A stretch of 64,000 bases of DNA, taken from contig NZ_CP180191.1 in NCBI RefSeq assembly GCF_047549485.1, forward strand, positions 1,550,001 to 1,614,000. The letters are read 5' to 3'. Shown here piece after piece: positions 42,577 through 51,254 of the stretch; the first letter of the stretch is position 1; every line of letters begins with the position of its first letter. Under the pieces are notes generated by a model. The model did not search any database. It was not told where the DNA came from and saw only the letters and a program-made list of their open reading frames with translations. Position numbers and translations under genes: made by a program. The stretch comes from Piscinibacterium candidicorallinum (GTDB taxonomy: Bacteria > Pseudomonadota > Gammaproteobacteria > Burkholderiales > Burkholderiaceae_C).

Positions 42577-42610
42577 AACGGGATGCGGCTTGGCCTCATC
42601 CCGTTTTTCT
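42577..42610 (+). terminator. Terminator of tRNA-Val, or attenuator in the thrS leader
   Basis: AACGGGATG (42577-42585) pairs with CATCCCGTT (42597-42605) with an 11-base loop, followed by TTTTTCTTTTCC. It ends only 17 bases before the thrS ATG, so it may both end the tRNA transcript and act on thrS expression. Confidence 0.65.
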
Positions 42611-42626
42611 TTTCCGGATCCAGAAC

Positions 42627-44552
42627 ATGCCCAACATTACGCTCCCAGACGGCTCGGTCCGCAGCTTCGACGCGCCTGTATCCGTGGCTCAAGTTGCCGC
42701 GTCCATCGGTACTGGCCTCGCCAAGGCCGCGCTTGCTGGCAAGGTCGATGGCAAGCTGGTGGACACCAGTCATCTTCTTGACCGCGATGCGAGCCTCGCG
42801 ATCGTCACGGACAAGGATCCCGATGGCCTGGAAGTCATCCGCCACAGTACGGCGCACCTGCTGGCGTACGCCGTCAAGGAGCTGTTTCCGGAGGCGCAGG
42901 TCACGATCGGGCCGGTGATCGACAACGGTTTCTACTACGACTTCTCCTACACACGCCCCTTCACGCCTGACGATCTTTCTGCGATCGAAAAGAAAATGGG
43001 CGAGCTTGCCAAGAAGGATGAGCGCGTGGAGCGCAAGGTCGTGCCCCGGGATGAGGCTGTTGCCTTCTTCAAGGATCTGGGGGAGCACTACAAGGCCGAA
43101 ATCATTTCCAGCATTCCAGCGGGTGAAGACGTGTCGCTGTACTCGGAAGGCGCCTTCACCGACTTGTGCCGCGGGCCGCACGTCCCTTCGACCGGAAAAC
43201 TCAAGGTCTTCAAGCTCATGAAGGTGGCCGGCGCCTACTGGCGCGGCGACAGCAAGAACGAGATGCTTCAGCGCATTTACGGCACGGCTTGGGCAAAGAA
43301 GGAAGATCAGGACGCTTACCTCACGATGCTTGAGGAAGCCGAAAAGCGCGACCATCGGCGGCTGGGGCGCGAGCTAGACCTGTTTCATGTGCAGGAGGAG
43401 GCGCCGGGACTGGTTTTCTGGCATCCCAAGGGCTGGACGATCTGGCAGCAGGTTGAGCAGTACATGCGCCGTGTTTATCAGGACAACGGCTACCTCGAAG
43501 TCAAGGGGCCACAGATTTTGGACAAGTCCCTGTGGGAAAAAACTGGGCACTGGGACAAGTACCGCGAGAACATGTTTACGACTGAGTCGGAGAGCCGCGA
43601 GTACGCCGTCAAGCCGATGAATTGTCCAGGGCACATCCTGATCTTCAAGAGCGGCTTGCACTCCTACCGGGAACTGCCTTTGCGTTTCGGCGAATTCGGG
43701 CAATGCCATCGAAACGAGCCCTCGGGGTCTTTGCATGGAATCATGCGGGTGCGCGGCTTCACTCAGGACGACGGCCACATCTTCTGCACGGAAGACCAGA
43801 TTCTGGATGAGTGCCTGAAGTACACGGCTCTGTTACAGAAAGTGTATGCAGACTTCGGCTTCAAGGACATTCTGTACAAGGTTGCGACACGTCCAGAGAA
43901 GCGGATCGGAGATGATGCTCTCTGGGACAAGGCCGAGCATGCATTAATGGAGAGCCTGCGTTCGTCGGGTTGCGAATTCGAGGTGTCGCCTGGTGACGGG
44001 GCCTTTTACGGCCCAAAGATCGAATACACGCTCAAGGATGCGATTGGCCGCCAATGGCAGTGCGGAACCATGCAGGTGGACTTCTTCATGCCCGAGCGGC
44101 TCGGGGCCGAGTACGTCGGCGAGGACAACAGTCGTCATGTGCCTGTAATGCTGCATCGGGCGATCGTCGGTTCGCTTGAGCGGTTCATCGGCATGCTGGT
44201 TGAAAACTTTGCGGGTGCGATGCCTGCGTGGCTGTCGCCCACACAGGTAGTGGTGTGCTCGATTGCTGAATCTTCATCGCAATACGCTGCGCAGGTGGCA
44301 GAAACGCTTAAGAAACAAGGATTTAGAGCAGTTGCCGATTTGCGAGGTGAGAAAATCACCTATAAAATTCGAGAACACAGCTTGCAGAAGCACCCCTACA
44401 TCCTCGTCGTTGGGGACAAGGAGGCGCAGGCCGAGACCGTGGCCGTGCGAGGCCGTGGCAATCGAGACTTGGGCGTGATGGCAGTGTCGGCATTTGTCGA
44501 TCTCCTGCGATCAGAAGTCGAGTCCAAGAGCCACGAGTCGAGCGCGGCTTGA
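42627..44552 (+). CDS. thrS: Threonine--tRNA ligase
   Basis: A 641-aa class II synthetase charging tRNA-Thr. Order: TGS domain (MPNITLPDGSVRSFDAPVSV, 1-65), editing domain with HSTAHLLAYAVKELFPEAQ and the zinc-like LCRGPHVPSTG (about 70-225), catalytic core (FWHPKGWTIWQQVEQYMR, MNCPGHILIFK, RNEPSGSLHGIMRVRGFTQ, GDGAFYGPKIEYTLKDAIGR) and a C-terminal anticodon domain (VVVCSIAESSSQYAAQVAET). Full length. It heads thrS-infC-rpmI-rplT-pheS-pheT-ihfA, the classic order. Confidence 0.98.
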   Translation: MPNITLPDGSVRSFDAPVSVAQVAASIGTGLAKAALAGKVDGKLVDTSHLLDRDASLAIVTDKDPDGLEVIRHSTAHLLAYAVKELFPEAQVTIGPVIDNGFYYDFSYTRPFTPDDLSAIEKKMGELAKKDERVERKVVPRDEAVAFFKDLGEHYKAEIISSIPAGEDVSLYSEGAFTDLCRGPHVPSTGKLKVFKLMKVAGAYWRGDSKNEMLQRIYGTAWAKKEDQDAYLTMLEEAEKRDHRRLGRELDLFHVQEEAPGLVFWHPKGWTIWQQVEQYMRRVYQDNGYLEVKGPQILDKSLWEKTGHWDKYRENMFTTESESREYAVKPMNCPGHILIFKSGLHSYRELPLRFGEFGQCHRNEPSGSLHGIMRVRGFTQDDGHIFCTEDQILDECLKYTALLQKVYADFGFKDILYKVATRPEKRIGDDALWDKAEHALMESLRSSGCEFEVSPGDGAFYGPKIEYTLKDAIGRQWQCGTMQVDFFMPERLGAEYVGEDNSRHVPVMLHRAIVGSLERFIGMLVENFAGAMPAWLSPTQVVVCSIAESSSQYAAQVAETLKKQGFRAVADLRGEKITYKIREHSLQKHPYILVVGDKEAQAETVAVRGRGNRDLGVMAVSAFVDLLRSEVESKSHESSAA

Positions 44553-44576
44553 TTTTTTGACCATCGGAGCACCCGC

Positions 44577-45098
44577 ATCGCTACAGATCGCAGCCACCGC
44601 ATAAACGGTGAGATAACGGCCCCAGAACTGCGCCTCATCGGCGTCGACAACCAGCAGCTTGGCATTGTGCGATTTGCGGACGCGATGCGCATGGCGGAAG
44701 AAGCGGACGTCGATCTCGTGGAAATCTCTCCAACTGCTGTGCCTCCCGTGGCCAAGCTGATGGACTACGGGAAGTTCAAGTATCAGGAACAGAAGCGCGC
44801 TCACGAGGCGAAGCTCAAGCAGAAGGTCATCGAAGTCAAGGAAATCAAGTTTCGTCCGCAGACGGACGATCACGATTTCGACGTGAAAATGCGAAGCGTT
44901 CTGCGCTTTCTGGAAGACGGCGACAAGTGCAAGATCACATTGCGCTTCCGCGGCCGCGAGATGGCTCACCAAGAATTCGGTATGCGGTTGCTTGAAAGAG
45001 TACGGGATGGTGCGCTGGAACTCGGCCAAGTTGAAGCGATGCCCAAGTTGGAAGGTCGCCAGATGATCATGGTGTTGGCGCCCAAGAAGAAAAAGTAG
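44577..45098 (+). CDS. infC: Translation initiation factor IF-3 (ATC start)
   Basis: A 173-aa factor that binds the 30S subunit and checks the start codon-initiator tRNA pairing. The N-terminal domain requires an ATC start at 44577 (reading IATDRSHRINGEITAPELRL), preceded by GGAG at 44566-44569; non-AUG starts are the rule for infC because IF-3 represses its own mRNA. Then comes the linker KYQEQKRAHEAKLKQKVIEV and the C-terminal domain (EIKFRPQTDDHDFDVKMRSV, ITLRFRGREMAHQEFG), ending PKKKK. The gene begins 24 bases after thrS. Confidence 0.95.
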   Translation: MATDRSHRINGEITAPELRLIGVDNQQLGIVRFADAMRMAEEADVDLVEISPTAVPPVAKLMDYGKFKYQEQKRAHEAKLKQKVIEVKEIKFRPQTDDHDFDVKMRSVLRFLEDGDKCKITLRFRGREMAHQEFGMRLLERVRDGALELGQVEAMPKLEGRQMIMVLAPKKKK

Positions 45099-45248
45099 TC
45101 AGGCAGAACCGCAGGTGTCTGTCTGATCTTTGAGCCCCGCGCCGGGCTCTGAGCAGCGCGATCTGCAGGCACACAAGAAGCGTCCGGAGGTTGTTGAAGT
45201 GTCGGTCGGACCGACCACCTCGCGGCGCACTACGAAAAGGTAGTTGAC

Positions 45249-45446
45249 ATGCCAAAGATGAAGACCAAGAAGAGCGCTGCGAAGCGCTTGAAGGTGCGCC
45301 CGGGCGGTACCGTGAAGCGGGGTCAGGCGTTCAAGCGCCACATCCTCACCAAGAAGACGACCAAGAACAAGCGCCAGCTGCGCGGCACGCTGAACGTGGA
45401 TGCGACCAACATGGGTCACGTGCACGCCATGCTGCCGTACGCATGA
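45249..45446 (+). CDS. rpmI: Ribosomal protein L35
   Basis: 65 aa, MPKMKTKKSAAKRLKVRPGG onward, the normal length for L35 of the large subunit. The upstream gap of 150 bases (45099-45248) after infC could hold an L20-type autoregulatory leader, though I do not recognise its fold. AAAAGG precedes the ATG. Confidence 0.97.
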   Translation: MPKMKTKKSAAKRLKVRPGGTVKRGQAFKRHILTKKTTKNKRQLRGTLNVDATNMGHVHAMLPYA

Positions 45447-45486
45447 GCCTTGGCTTGAACCGAATCTGACTGGAAAGGACTGAGAG

Positions 45487-45846
45487 ATGCCTCGCGTAAA
45501 ACGTGGTGTAACCGCACGCGCCCGCCACAAGAGAGTTATTGCCGCAGCCAAGGGCTACCGCGGTCGTCGTGGCAATGTATTCCGCATCGCCAAGCAAGCG
45601 GTGATGCGTGCTGGCCAGTATGCCTACCGTGACCGCCGCAACAAGAAGCGCGTGTTTCGCGCGCTGTGGATCACACGTATCAATGCTGCGGCGCGTTCGC
45701 ACGGCATGGCATACAACGTGTTCATGAACGGATTGAAGAAGGCCAATATCGGTCTGGATCGCAAGGTGCTGGCCGACATGGCTGTGAACGACAAGCCGGC
45801 GTTTGCGGCCGTTGTCGACAAGGTGAGAGCCTCGCTCGCAGCGTAA
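45487..45846 (+). CDS. rplT: Ribosomal protein L20
   Basis: 119 aa with MPRVKRGVTARARHKRVIAA, KGYRGRRGNVFRIAKQAVM and LWITRINAAARSHGMAYNVF, a complete L20, a 23S rRNA-binding assembly protein. AAAGGACTGAGAG precedes the ATG. It lies 40 bases after rpmI. Confidence 0.97.
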   Translation: MPRVKRGVTARARHKRVIAAAKGYRGRRGNVFRIAKQAVMRAGQYAYRDRRNKKRVFRALWITRINAAARSHGMAYNVFMNGLKKANIGLDRKVLADMAVNDKPAFAAVVDKVRASLAA

Positions 45847-45870
45847 GCCGTTCGAAATCTGCTCGATGTG

Positions 45871-45926
45871 AAGCGGGGCTTCCCGAAAGGAGCTCCGCTT
45901 TTCTTTTGGGCGGCAGGCTGCCGCCC
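45871..45926 (+). terminator. Hairpins between rplT and pheS (terminator/attenuator)
   Basis: AAGCGGGGCT (45871-45880) pairs with AGCTCCGCTT (45891-45900) with one mismatch, followed by TTCTTTTGGG; a second hairpin GGGCGGC/GCCGCCC (45908-45926) follows at once. Placed 25 bases after rplT and before pheS, they probably reduce read-through into pheST; E. coli pheST is controlled by attenuation at the same position (known), but no leader peptide was identified here. Confidence 0.6.
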
Positions 45927-45947
45927 CGTATCTCGGATTTGTGATCG

Positions 45948-46970
45948 ATGACGCAATCTCTTGATGAAATTGTCAGCCAAGCGAAAGACGCTTTCGCCTT
46001 GGCCAGTTCGGCACCTGATCTGGAAGATGCCAAGGCGCGCTTTCTTGGCAAGCAAGGGCTGATCACCGAACGCATGAAGGCGCTCGCCGCACTTGATGTC
46101 GACGCCAAGAAGGAGCAGGGTGCGCGCATCAACGTTGCCAAGCAGGCGATCGAGGCTGCGTTGGCCACGCGCCGCTCTGAATTGGACGAAGCGGACCTCA
46201 ATGCCCGGCTCGCCGCGCAGCGACTGGACGTGAGCTTGCCGGGCCGCACGCGCCATCAGGGAGGTCTGCATCCGGTCACGCAGACCTGGATGCGCATTGA
46301 AGAGATCTTTGCATCGATCGGATTTGATGTGGCCGACGGTCCCGAGATCGAAACGGATTGGTATAGCTTCACCGCGCTCAATAACCCTGAGAACCATCCG
46401 GCGCGTTCCATGCAAGACACTTTCTACGTCGACGCGCGAGACAGCGAAGGTCGCTTGCTCTGCTTGCGTCCTCACACCAGCCCCATGCAGGTCCGCTACG
46501 CACAAGCTCACAGGGGGCCGGTGCGCGTGATCTGCCCCGGCAAGACCTATCGGGTGGACAGCGATGCCACGCACTCGCCGATGTTCCACCAGTTCGAGGG
46601 CCTTTGGATGGATGAAGGCATCTCTCTGGCCGACCTTAAGAGTGTGTTCTCGCAGTTTCTGGTTCAGTACTTCGAGACCGACCGCCTCAACGTGAGATTC
46701 CGTCCCAGCTATTTTCCGTTCACGGAGCCGTCGGCCGAGGTGGACGTGATGTTCGAGGAAGGTGCTTTGGCCGGTCGGTGGCTGGAGGTTGCGGGCTCGG
46801 GTCAAGTTCACCCGCAAGTCGTGCGCAACTTCGGCCTGGATCCCGAAAAGACGATCGGCTTTGCTTTCGGATCCGGCATCGAACGGCTCGCGATGCTTCG
46901 CCACGGCGTGAGTGACCTGCGTCTGTTCTACGAGAACGACCTGCGCTTCTTGCGCCAGTTCGCTCGCTGA
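45948..46970 (+). CDS. pheS: Phenylalanine--tRNA ligase alpha subunit
   Basis: 340 aa. An N-terminal coiled coil (to about residue 85) precedes the class II core: LPGRTRHQGGLHPVTQTWMR, GFDVADGPEIETDWYSFTAL, HPARSMQDTFYV, RPHTSPMQVRYAQAH, VDSDATHSPMFHQFEGLWMD and the final GFAFGSGIERLAMLRHGVSD. It forms an alpha2-beta2 tetramer with PheT, encoded 33 bases later. Confidence 0.97.
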   Translation: MTQSLDEIVSQAKDAFALASSAPDLEDAKARFLGKQGLITERMKALAALDVDAKKEQGARINVAKQAIEAALATRRSELDEADLNARLAAQRLDVSLPGRTRHQGGLHPVTQTWMRIEEIFASIGFDVADGPEIETDWYSFTALNNPENHPARSMQDTFYVDARDSEGRLLCLRPHTSPMQVRYAQAHRGPVRVICPGKTYRVDSDATHSPMFHQFEGLWMDEGISLADLKSVFSQFLVQYFETDRLNVRFRPSYFPFTEPSAEVDVMFEEGALAGRWLEVAGSGQVHPQVVRNFGLDPEKTIGFAFGSGIERLAMLRHGVSDLRLFYENDLRFLRQFAR

Positions 46971-47003
46971 ACTCCGAAACAGAAGACATAGAGAAGAATC
47001 AGC

Positions 47004-49406
47004 ATGAGAGTTCCAGAGTCCTGGCTTCGCAGCATGGTTGATCCGGCGATCAGCACCGACGCGCTTGCCCATCAGCTGACGATGTCGGGTGCCGAAGTTG
47101 AAGAGATTTCGCCGGTTGCACCAGCGTTCAGTGGTGTTCGTGTCGCCCGGGTACTCGAAGTGAGTAAGCATCCCAACGCGGACAAGCTGTCGGTGTGCAA
47201 AGTTGATTTGGGCGGCGAGGCGCCGCTGCAGATTGTTTGCGGTGCGCCGAATGTCCGCTCCGGAATGCTCGCCCCGTGCGCCGTGGTCGGTGCAGTCTTG
47301 CCAGGCGACTTTTCGATCAAGCAAGCAAAGATGCGTGGCGTGGACAGCGAAGGGATGCTTTGCTCCGCCAAGGAGCTTGGTCTGTCCGAAGACGGTGGCG
47401 GATTGCTTGACCTACCCAGCGACCTGAACGTGGGGGATGACTTGAGATCTGCCTTGTCACTCGATGAGAAGGTGCTCACGCTCAAGCTCACGCCGAACAA
47501 GGCGGATTGCCTGTCGATCGCAGGTATCGCGCGCGAGGTTGCTGCGATCAACAAGCTTAGGATCAACTGGCCGGAGATCAGGGTGGTGGCGCCGGCCATC
47601 TCTGATGTACTACAAGTGCGCGTTGACGCACCAGACCTCTGTGGTCGCTTCTCTGGTCGAATCGTTCGTGACGTGAACCCGAACGCAGCTACTCCGATGT
47701 GGATGCGCCGGAGGCTCGAGCGAGCTGGTCAGCGCAGCGTGTCTGCATTGGTTGATATCTCAAACTACGTGATGCTGGAGTTGGGGCGCCCATCCCATAT
47801 CTTCGATCTTGATCGTATTCACGGCGGCTTGACGGTGAGGTGGGCGCGCAAGGGCGAGACCTTGAAGCTTCTCAACGGCAATACTGTCGCGCTCGACGAA
47901 GCCGTTGGCGTCATCGCGGACGAAAGTGCCGTCGAGTCCCTGGCGGGCATCATGGGCGGGGACTCGACAGCCGTTGGTGATTCCACGCGGAACATCTACA
48001 TCGAAGCGGCTTTCTGGTGGCCAGATGCGATCCGCGGACGGGCACGTCGCTTTGGATTTTCGACGGATGCAGGGCATCGCTTCGAGCGCGGCGTGGACGC
48101 ATCCACGACCGTCGAACACATTGAATACATCACCTCGCTGGTTCTCCAGATTTGTGGCGGGCAGGCTGGCCCAGTGACGGACGTCGTACTCGGCCTCCCC
48201 CACCGGCCGGCGGTTCGCATGCGTGTGGCCCGATGTCAGCAAGTGATTGGTGCCAGCATTGACGCTTCAGAGATGGGTGACATCTTCCGCAGGCTGGGTT
48301 TGGATGCAACGCGAGAACAGGACAGCTTCGTCGTCACGCCCCCGCCGTATCGATTTGATCTTGAGATCGAGGAGGACTTGATCGAGGAGGTCGCTCGCAT
48401 CTGGGGTTATGACAATCTGCCCGCTCGTGCGCCACTGGCCCGAGCAACGATGCGCAGCCACTCGCAGACGCGCCGCACGCCGCACACAATTCGCGCAGCG
48501 CTTTCGCGGCTGGGCTACGTCGAAGCAGTGAATTACTCCTTCGTGGACGCAGGCTGGGAGCGCGACTTTGGCACTGCGGGTGAGCCGATAAAGGTCCTGA
48601 ACCCGATCGCATCGGATATGGCGGTGATGCGGACATCGCTGATCGGTGGGCTGGTCGCGAACTTCACTCACAACGCACGGCACCGCGAGAGCGACGTGCG
48701 GATGTTTGAAGTCGGCAAGGTGTTCATACGCGATGCCGCTGCGTCCGACGGTCCGCTGAGCGTGCAGGGGATCCGTCAGCCCATGCACTTCGCCGCCATC
48801 GCCAGCGGTCTGGCGCAGCCGGAGCAGTGGGGCAGCAAGCCCTCAAGAGCAGTCGACTTCTTTGATGTCAAGGGCGACCTGGAGGCTTTGGTTCCTCGAA
48901 TCACGCTGGGTTTTGAGGCAGCCGAGCATCCAGCGTTGCATCCCGGCCGTTGCGCACGGGTTCTTCACGAAGGTCGCACTGTGGGTTTCATCGGCGAATT
49001 GCATCCGCGCTGGGTTCAGCAATACGACCTGCCCAGCGCGCCGATCCTCATGGAGTGCGAACTTGAACCCTGGCTTGTCGCGCAAGTGCCGGTGTTCGAA
49101 GACTTTCCGCGTACGCCTGCCGTAACGCGGGATCTTGCGATTGTGGTGACAGAAGCGACGCCGATGGCGCGGATCGGCGCCGTCCTTGAGCAGGTTGCAC
49201 GGAGCCCTGAGATTTCGGGCGTTGTGCGGCGCTGGCAACTCTTTGACGTATACAGCGGCAAAGGATTGCAAGATGGGCAAAAGAGCCTTGCACTGCGTCT
49301 GTGGTTGCAAGATACTGGCTCGACGCTCGACGAGCAAAAAATTGAACAAATTCAACAAGTTGTGTTGCGAGCGCTTGGTTCTGTTGGAGCCGAACTGCGC
49401 CGCTGA
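47004..49406 (+). CDS. pheT: Phenylalanine--tRNA ligase beta subunit
   Basis: 800 aa, the usual length. Visible modules: start MRVPESWLRSMVDPAISTDA, a tRNA-binding/OB domain (VLEVSKHPNADKLSVCKVDL, IVCGAPNVRSGM), the B3/B4 editing region (RPSHIFDLDRIHG, GVIADESAVESLAGIMGGDS), the synthetase-like core (RFERGVDASTTVEHIEYITS), and a C-terminal anticodon-binding FDX domain (TPAVTRDLAIVVTEATPM, LFDVYSGKGLQDGQKSLALR). Full and intact. Confidence 0.97.
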   Translation: MRVPESWLRSMVDPAISTDALAHQLTMSGAEVEEISPVAPAFSGVRVARVLEVSKHPNADKLSVCKVDLGGEAPLQIVCGAPNVRSGMLAPCAVVGAVLPGDFSIKQAKMRGVDSEGMLCSAKELGLSEDGGGLLDLPSDLNVGDDLRSALSLDEKVLTLKLTPNKADCLSIAGIAREVAAINKLRINWPEIRVVAPAISDVLQVRVDAPDLCGRFSGRIVRDVNPNAATPMWMRRRLERAGQRSVSALVDISNYVMLELGRPSHIFDLDRIHGGLTVRWARKGETLKLLNGNTVALDEAVGVIADESAVESLAGIMGGDSTAVGDSTRNIYIEAAFWWPDAIRGRARRFGFSTDAGHRFERGVDASTTVEHIEYITSLVLQICGGQAGPVTDVVLGLPHRPAVRMRVARCQQVIGASIDASEMGDIFRRLGLDATREQDSFVVTPPPYRFDLEIEEDLIEEVARIWGYDNLPARAPLARATMRSHSQTRRTPHTIRAALSRLGYVEAVNYSFVDAGWERDFGTAGEPIKVLNPIASDMAVMRTSLIGGLVANFTHNARHRESDVRMFEVGKVFIRDAAASDGPLSVQGIRQPMHFAAIASGLAQPEQWGSKPSRAVDFFDVKGDLEALVPRITLGFEAAEHPALHPGRCARVLHEGRTVGFIGELHPRWVQQYDLPSAPILMECELEPWLVAQVPVFEDFPRTPAVTRDLAIVVTEATPMARIGAVLEQVARSPEISGVVRRWQLFDVYSGKGLQDGQKSLALRLWLQDTGSTLDEQKIEQIQQVVLRALGSVGAELRR

Positions 49407-49434
49407 CCCAGCATTCTGATTGCCGTATCTCGAT

Positions 49435-49797
49435 ATGTGGGAAGAACTTCGCGAGGAGGTCCCCGAGGGTGGATTGACCCTCACGAAAGCTGAGTTGGCG
49501 GAGATGCTTTTCGAGCGCGTCGGCCTCAACAAGCGTGAAGCAAAGGACATGGTGGAGATGTTCTTCGGGCAGATCCGTGAATCGCTGGCGGTGGGCAAGG
49601 GGGTGAAGTTGTCGGGCTTCGGCAACTTCAACCTGCGTGACAAGCCGCAGCGCCCAGGTCGCAACCCGAAGACCGGCGAGGCCATTCCCATCACGGCCAG
49701 ACGCGTGGTCACCTTTCACGCCAGCCAGAAACTTAAGTTGATGGTGGACGGAGATTTCGAAGCCGCCCGTCATTTCGATGACCTGCTGGATCACTGA
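49435..49797 (+). CDS. ihfA: Integration host factor alpha subunit
   Basis: A nucleoid protein that bends DNA as a heterodimer with IhfB. The conserved part runs LTLTKAELAEMLFERVGLNK, GVKLSGFGNFNLRDKPQRPG, RNPKTGEAIPITARRVVTFH. The start is uncertain: ATG 49435 gives 120 aa with a 13-residue extension; TTG 49474 would give the classical start MTLTKAEL and has GAGGAGG 14 bases upstream; TTG 49420 is also possible. The C-terminus is about ten residues longer than E. coli IhfA. It follows pheT, as in most proteobacteria. Confidence 0.93.
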   Translation: MWEELREEVPEGGLTLTKAELAEMLFERVGLNKREAKDMVEMFFGQIRESLAVGKGVKLSGFGNFNLRDKPQRPGRNPKTGEAIPITARRVVTFHASQKLKLMVDGDFEAARHFDDLLDH

Positions 49798-49820
49798 GCC
49801 GCGAGTCTGCGGCCCCTTCG

Positions 49821-50276
49821 ATGTCCCGCATTACTGCATCTTCCGTACTTCCGCCTATTCCGGCCAAGCGCTACTTCACGATCGGTGAGGTCAGCGAACT
49901 GACGCAGGTCAAGCCACACGTTCTGCGCTACTGGGAGCAGGAATTCACGCAGCTTCGTCCCTTGAAGCGTCGTGGTAACCGCCGCTATTACCAGCACCAC
50001 GAGGTGCTGCTGGTGCGCCGCATTCGTGAGCTGCTGTACGAGCACGGCTTTACCATATCCGGGGCGCGAAATCGCCTCGAGTCCGAGCCCACGCCAGCGT
50101 CCGCTCAGTTCTCTGAGCCGGTACCCGAACTGGCGCGTGTACCTGTGCCTAATTCGGCACGGCAAAACCCGCGCATTGCTGCTTCTCCCCGCTCTGAAGG
50201 CCGGATCACGCGCGCATCCGAGGTGCGCCGAGAGCTCGAGGAGATACTTCGCGTGCTCGATTCAGAGCAGGGCTGA
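49821..50276 (+). CDS. MerR-family regulator
   Basis: A 151-aa protein. The MerR winged-helix DNA-binding domain is residues 15-85 (PAKRYFTIGEVSELTQVKPH, VLRYWEQEFTQLRPLKRRGN, RRYYQHHEVLLVRRIRELLY). The remainder is a low-complexity Pro/Ala/Glu-rich linker and a short helix (VRRELEEILRVLDSEQ). No Cys cluster, so it is not a metal sensor. It belongs to the group always found after ihfA in beta- and gammaproteobacteria; its regulon is not established. Confidence 0.92.
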   Translation: MSRITASSVLPPIPAKRYFTIGEVSELTQVKPHVLRYWEQEFTQLRPLKRRGNRRYYQHHEVLLVRRIRELLYEHGFTISGARNRLESEPTPASAQFSEPVPELARVPVPNSARQNPRIAASPRSEGRITRASEVRRELEEILRVLDSEQG

Positions 50277-50325
50277 CTCGCGCAGCGAGGGGCAGTTCGC
50301 TCGTCGTGTTAAACTATGAAGTGTT

Positions 50326-50402
50326 CGGGGTGTAGCGCAGCCTGGTAGCGCACTTGCATGGGGTGCAAGGGGTCGCGAGTTCGAATCCCGCCACCCCGAC
50401 CA
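50326..50402 (+). tRNA. tRNA-Pro (anticodon GGG)
   Basis: 77 bases with CCA encoded. Acceptor CGGGGTG/CACCCCG; D arm GCGCAGCCTGGTAGCGC; anticodon arm CTTGC/GCAAG with loop ATGGGGT, anticodon GGG at 50360-50362; T arm AGTTCGAATCC. TAAACT at 50310 is a plausible -10. It lies 49 bases after the MerR gene. Confidence 0.97.
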
Positions 50403-50450
50403 ATGATTCGATCGTCCTCCCATCTGGGGATGGCACGAGTGGCAACTCAG

Positions 50451-50490
50451 AAGCCCGCCCGGTGATCCGCGGCGGGCTTTCTTGTTTCTG
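50451..50490 (+). terminator. Terminator after tRNA-Pro
   Basis: AAGCCCGCC (50451-50459) pairs with GGCGGGCTT (50471-50479) around an 11-base loop, followed by TCTTGTTTCTG. It separates the tRNA from the surE operon, whose first codon is about 20 bases on. Confidence 0.78.
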
Positions 50491-50498
50491 GATTGAGC

Positions 50499-51254
50499 AT
50501 GCGAATTCTGCTGGCGAACGACGACGGCTTCAGTGCGCCCGGCATTGTGCGGTTGGGCGAAGCTCTCTCGCGTCAGCACGAGGTCTGGATCGCAGCGCCG
50601 GACAGCAACCGGAGTGGGGTGTCCAATGCGCTGACGCTTGACCGCCCTCTCTACGCGACGGAGGTGGCGCCCAAGCGCTGGCAGCTCAATGGCACGCCAG
50701 CTGATTGCGTCCACATCGCGCTGAACTGCCTAGTGCCGATGCAACCCGACTTAGTCGTTTCCGGCATCAACAATGGCGAGAACATGGGTGATGACACCCT
50801 GTATTCAGGCACCGTGGCTGCGGCGATGGAGGCTTACCTCATGGGCCTGCCGGCGATCGCGTTCTCGCTCGCCGCGCGTGGCTGGCCGCATCTTGACGCT
50901 GCGGCGGACTCTGCAGCCGCGTTCGTCGATAGCTGGTTTACCGGTGAACGCCGACACGAGCTGCTGAATGTCAACTTCCCCGCACTGCCGGCAAGCCAGC
51001 ATCGCGGATTGAAGGTCGTTCGGTTGGGGCGCCGACACGCCGCTGAACCCGTCCTGCCCGTCCAGGACCCGCAAGGTCGGCCGATGTACTGGATTGGTCC
51101 GCCGGGCAAGGTTCGTGAAGCCGACGAGGGCACAGACTTTGCTGCGGTTGCTGCTGGCTATACCTCGGTGACTCCCTTGCACGTGGACCTGACCCGAACC
51201 GACGCCTTGGACGAATTGCGATCGCGCCTGACGACCAGATCGGGCCGCGAATGA
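50499..51254 (+). CDS. surE: 5'/3'-nucleotidase SurE
   Basis: A 251-aa stationary-phase survival phosphatase acting on nucleoside monophosphates. MRILLANDDGFSAPGIVRLG gives the metal-binding Asp-Asp; further motifs are APDSNRSGVSNALTLDRPLY, LNGTPADCVHIALN and VSGINNGENMGDDTLYSGTV. ATG 50499 is preferred over TTG 50493. First gene of surE-pcm-nlpD-rpoS; its stop overlaps the pcm ATG. Confidence 0.97.
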   Translation: MRILLANDDGFSAPGIVRLGEALSRQHEVWIAAPDSNRSGVSNALTLDRPLYATEVAPKRWQLNGTPADCVHIALNCLVPMQPDLVVSGINNGENMGDDTLYSGTVAAAMEAYLMGLPAIAFSLAARGWPHLDAAADSAAAFVDSWFTGERRHELLNVNFPALPASQHRGLKVVRLGRRHAAEPVLPVQDPQGRPMYWIGPPGKVREADEGTDFAAVAAGYTSVTPLHVDLTRTDALDELRSRLTTRSGRE

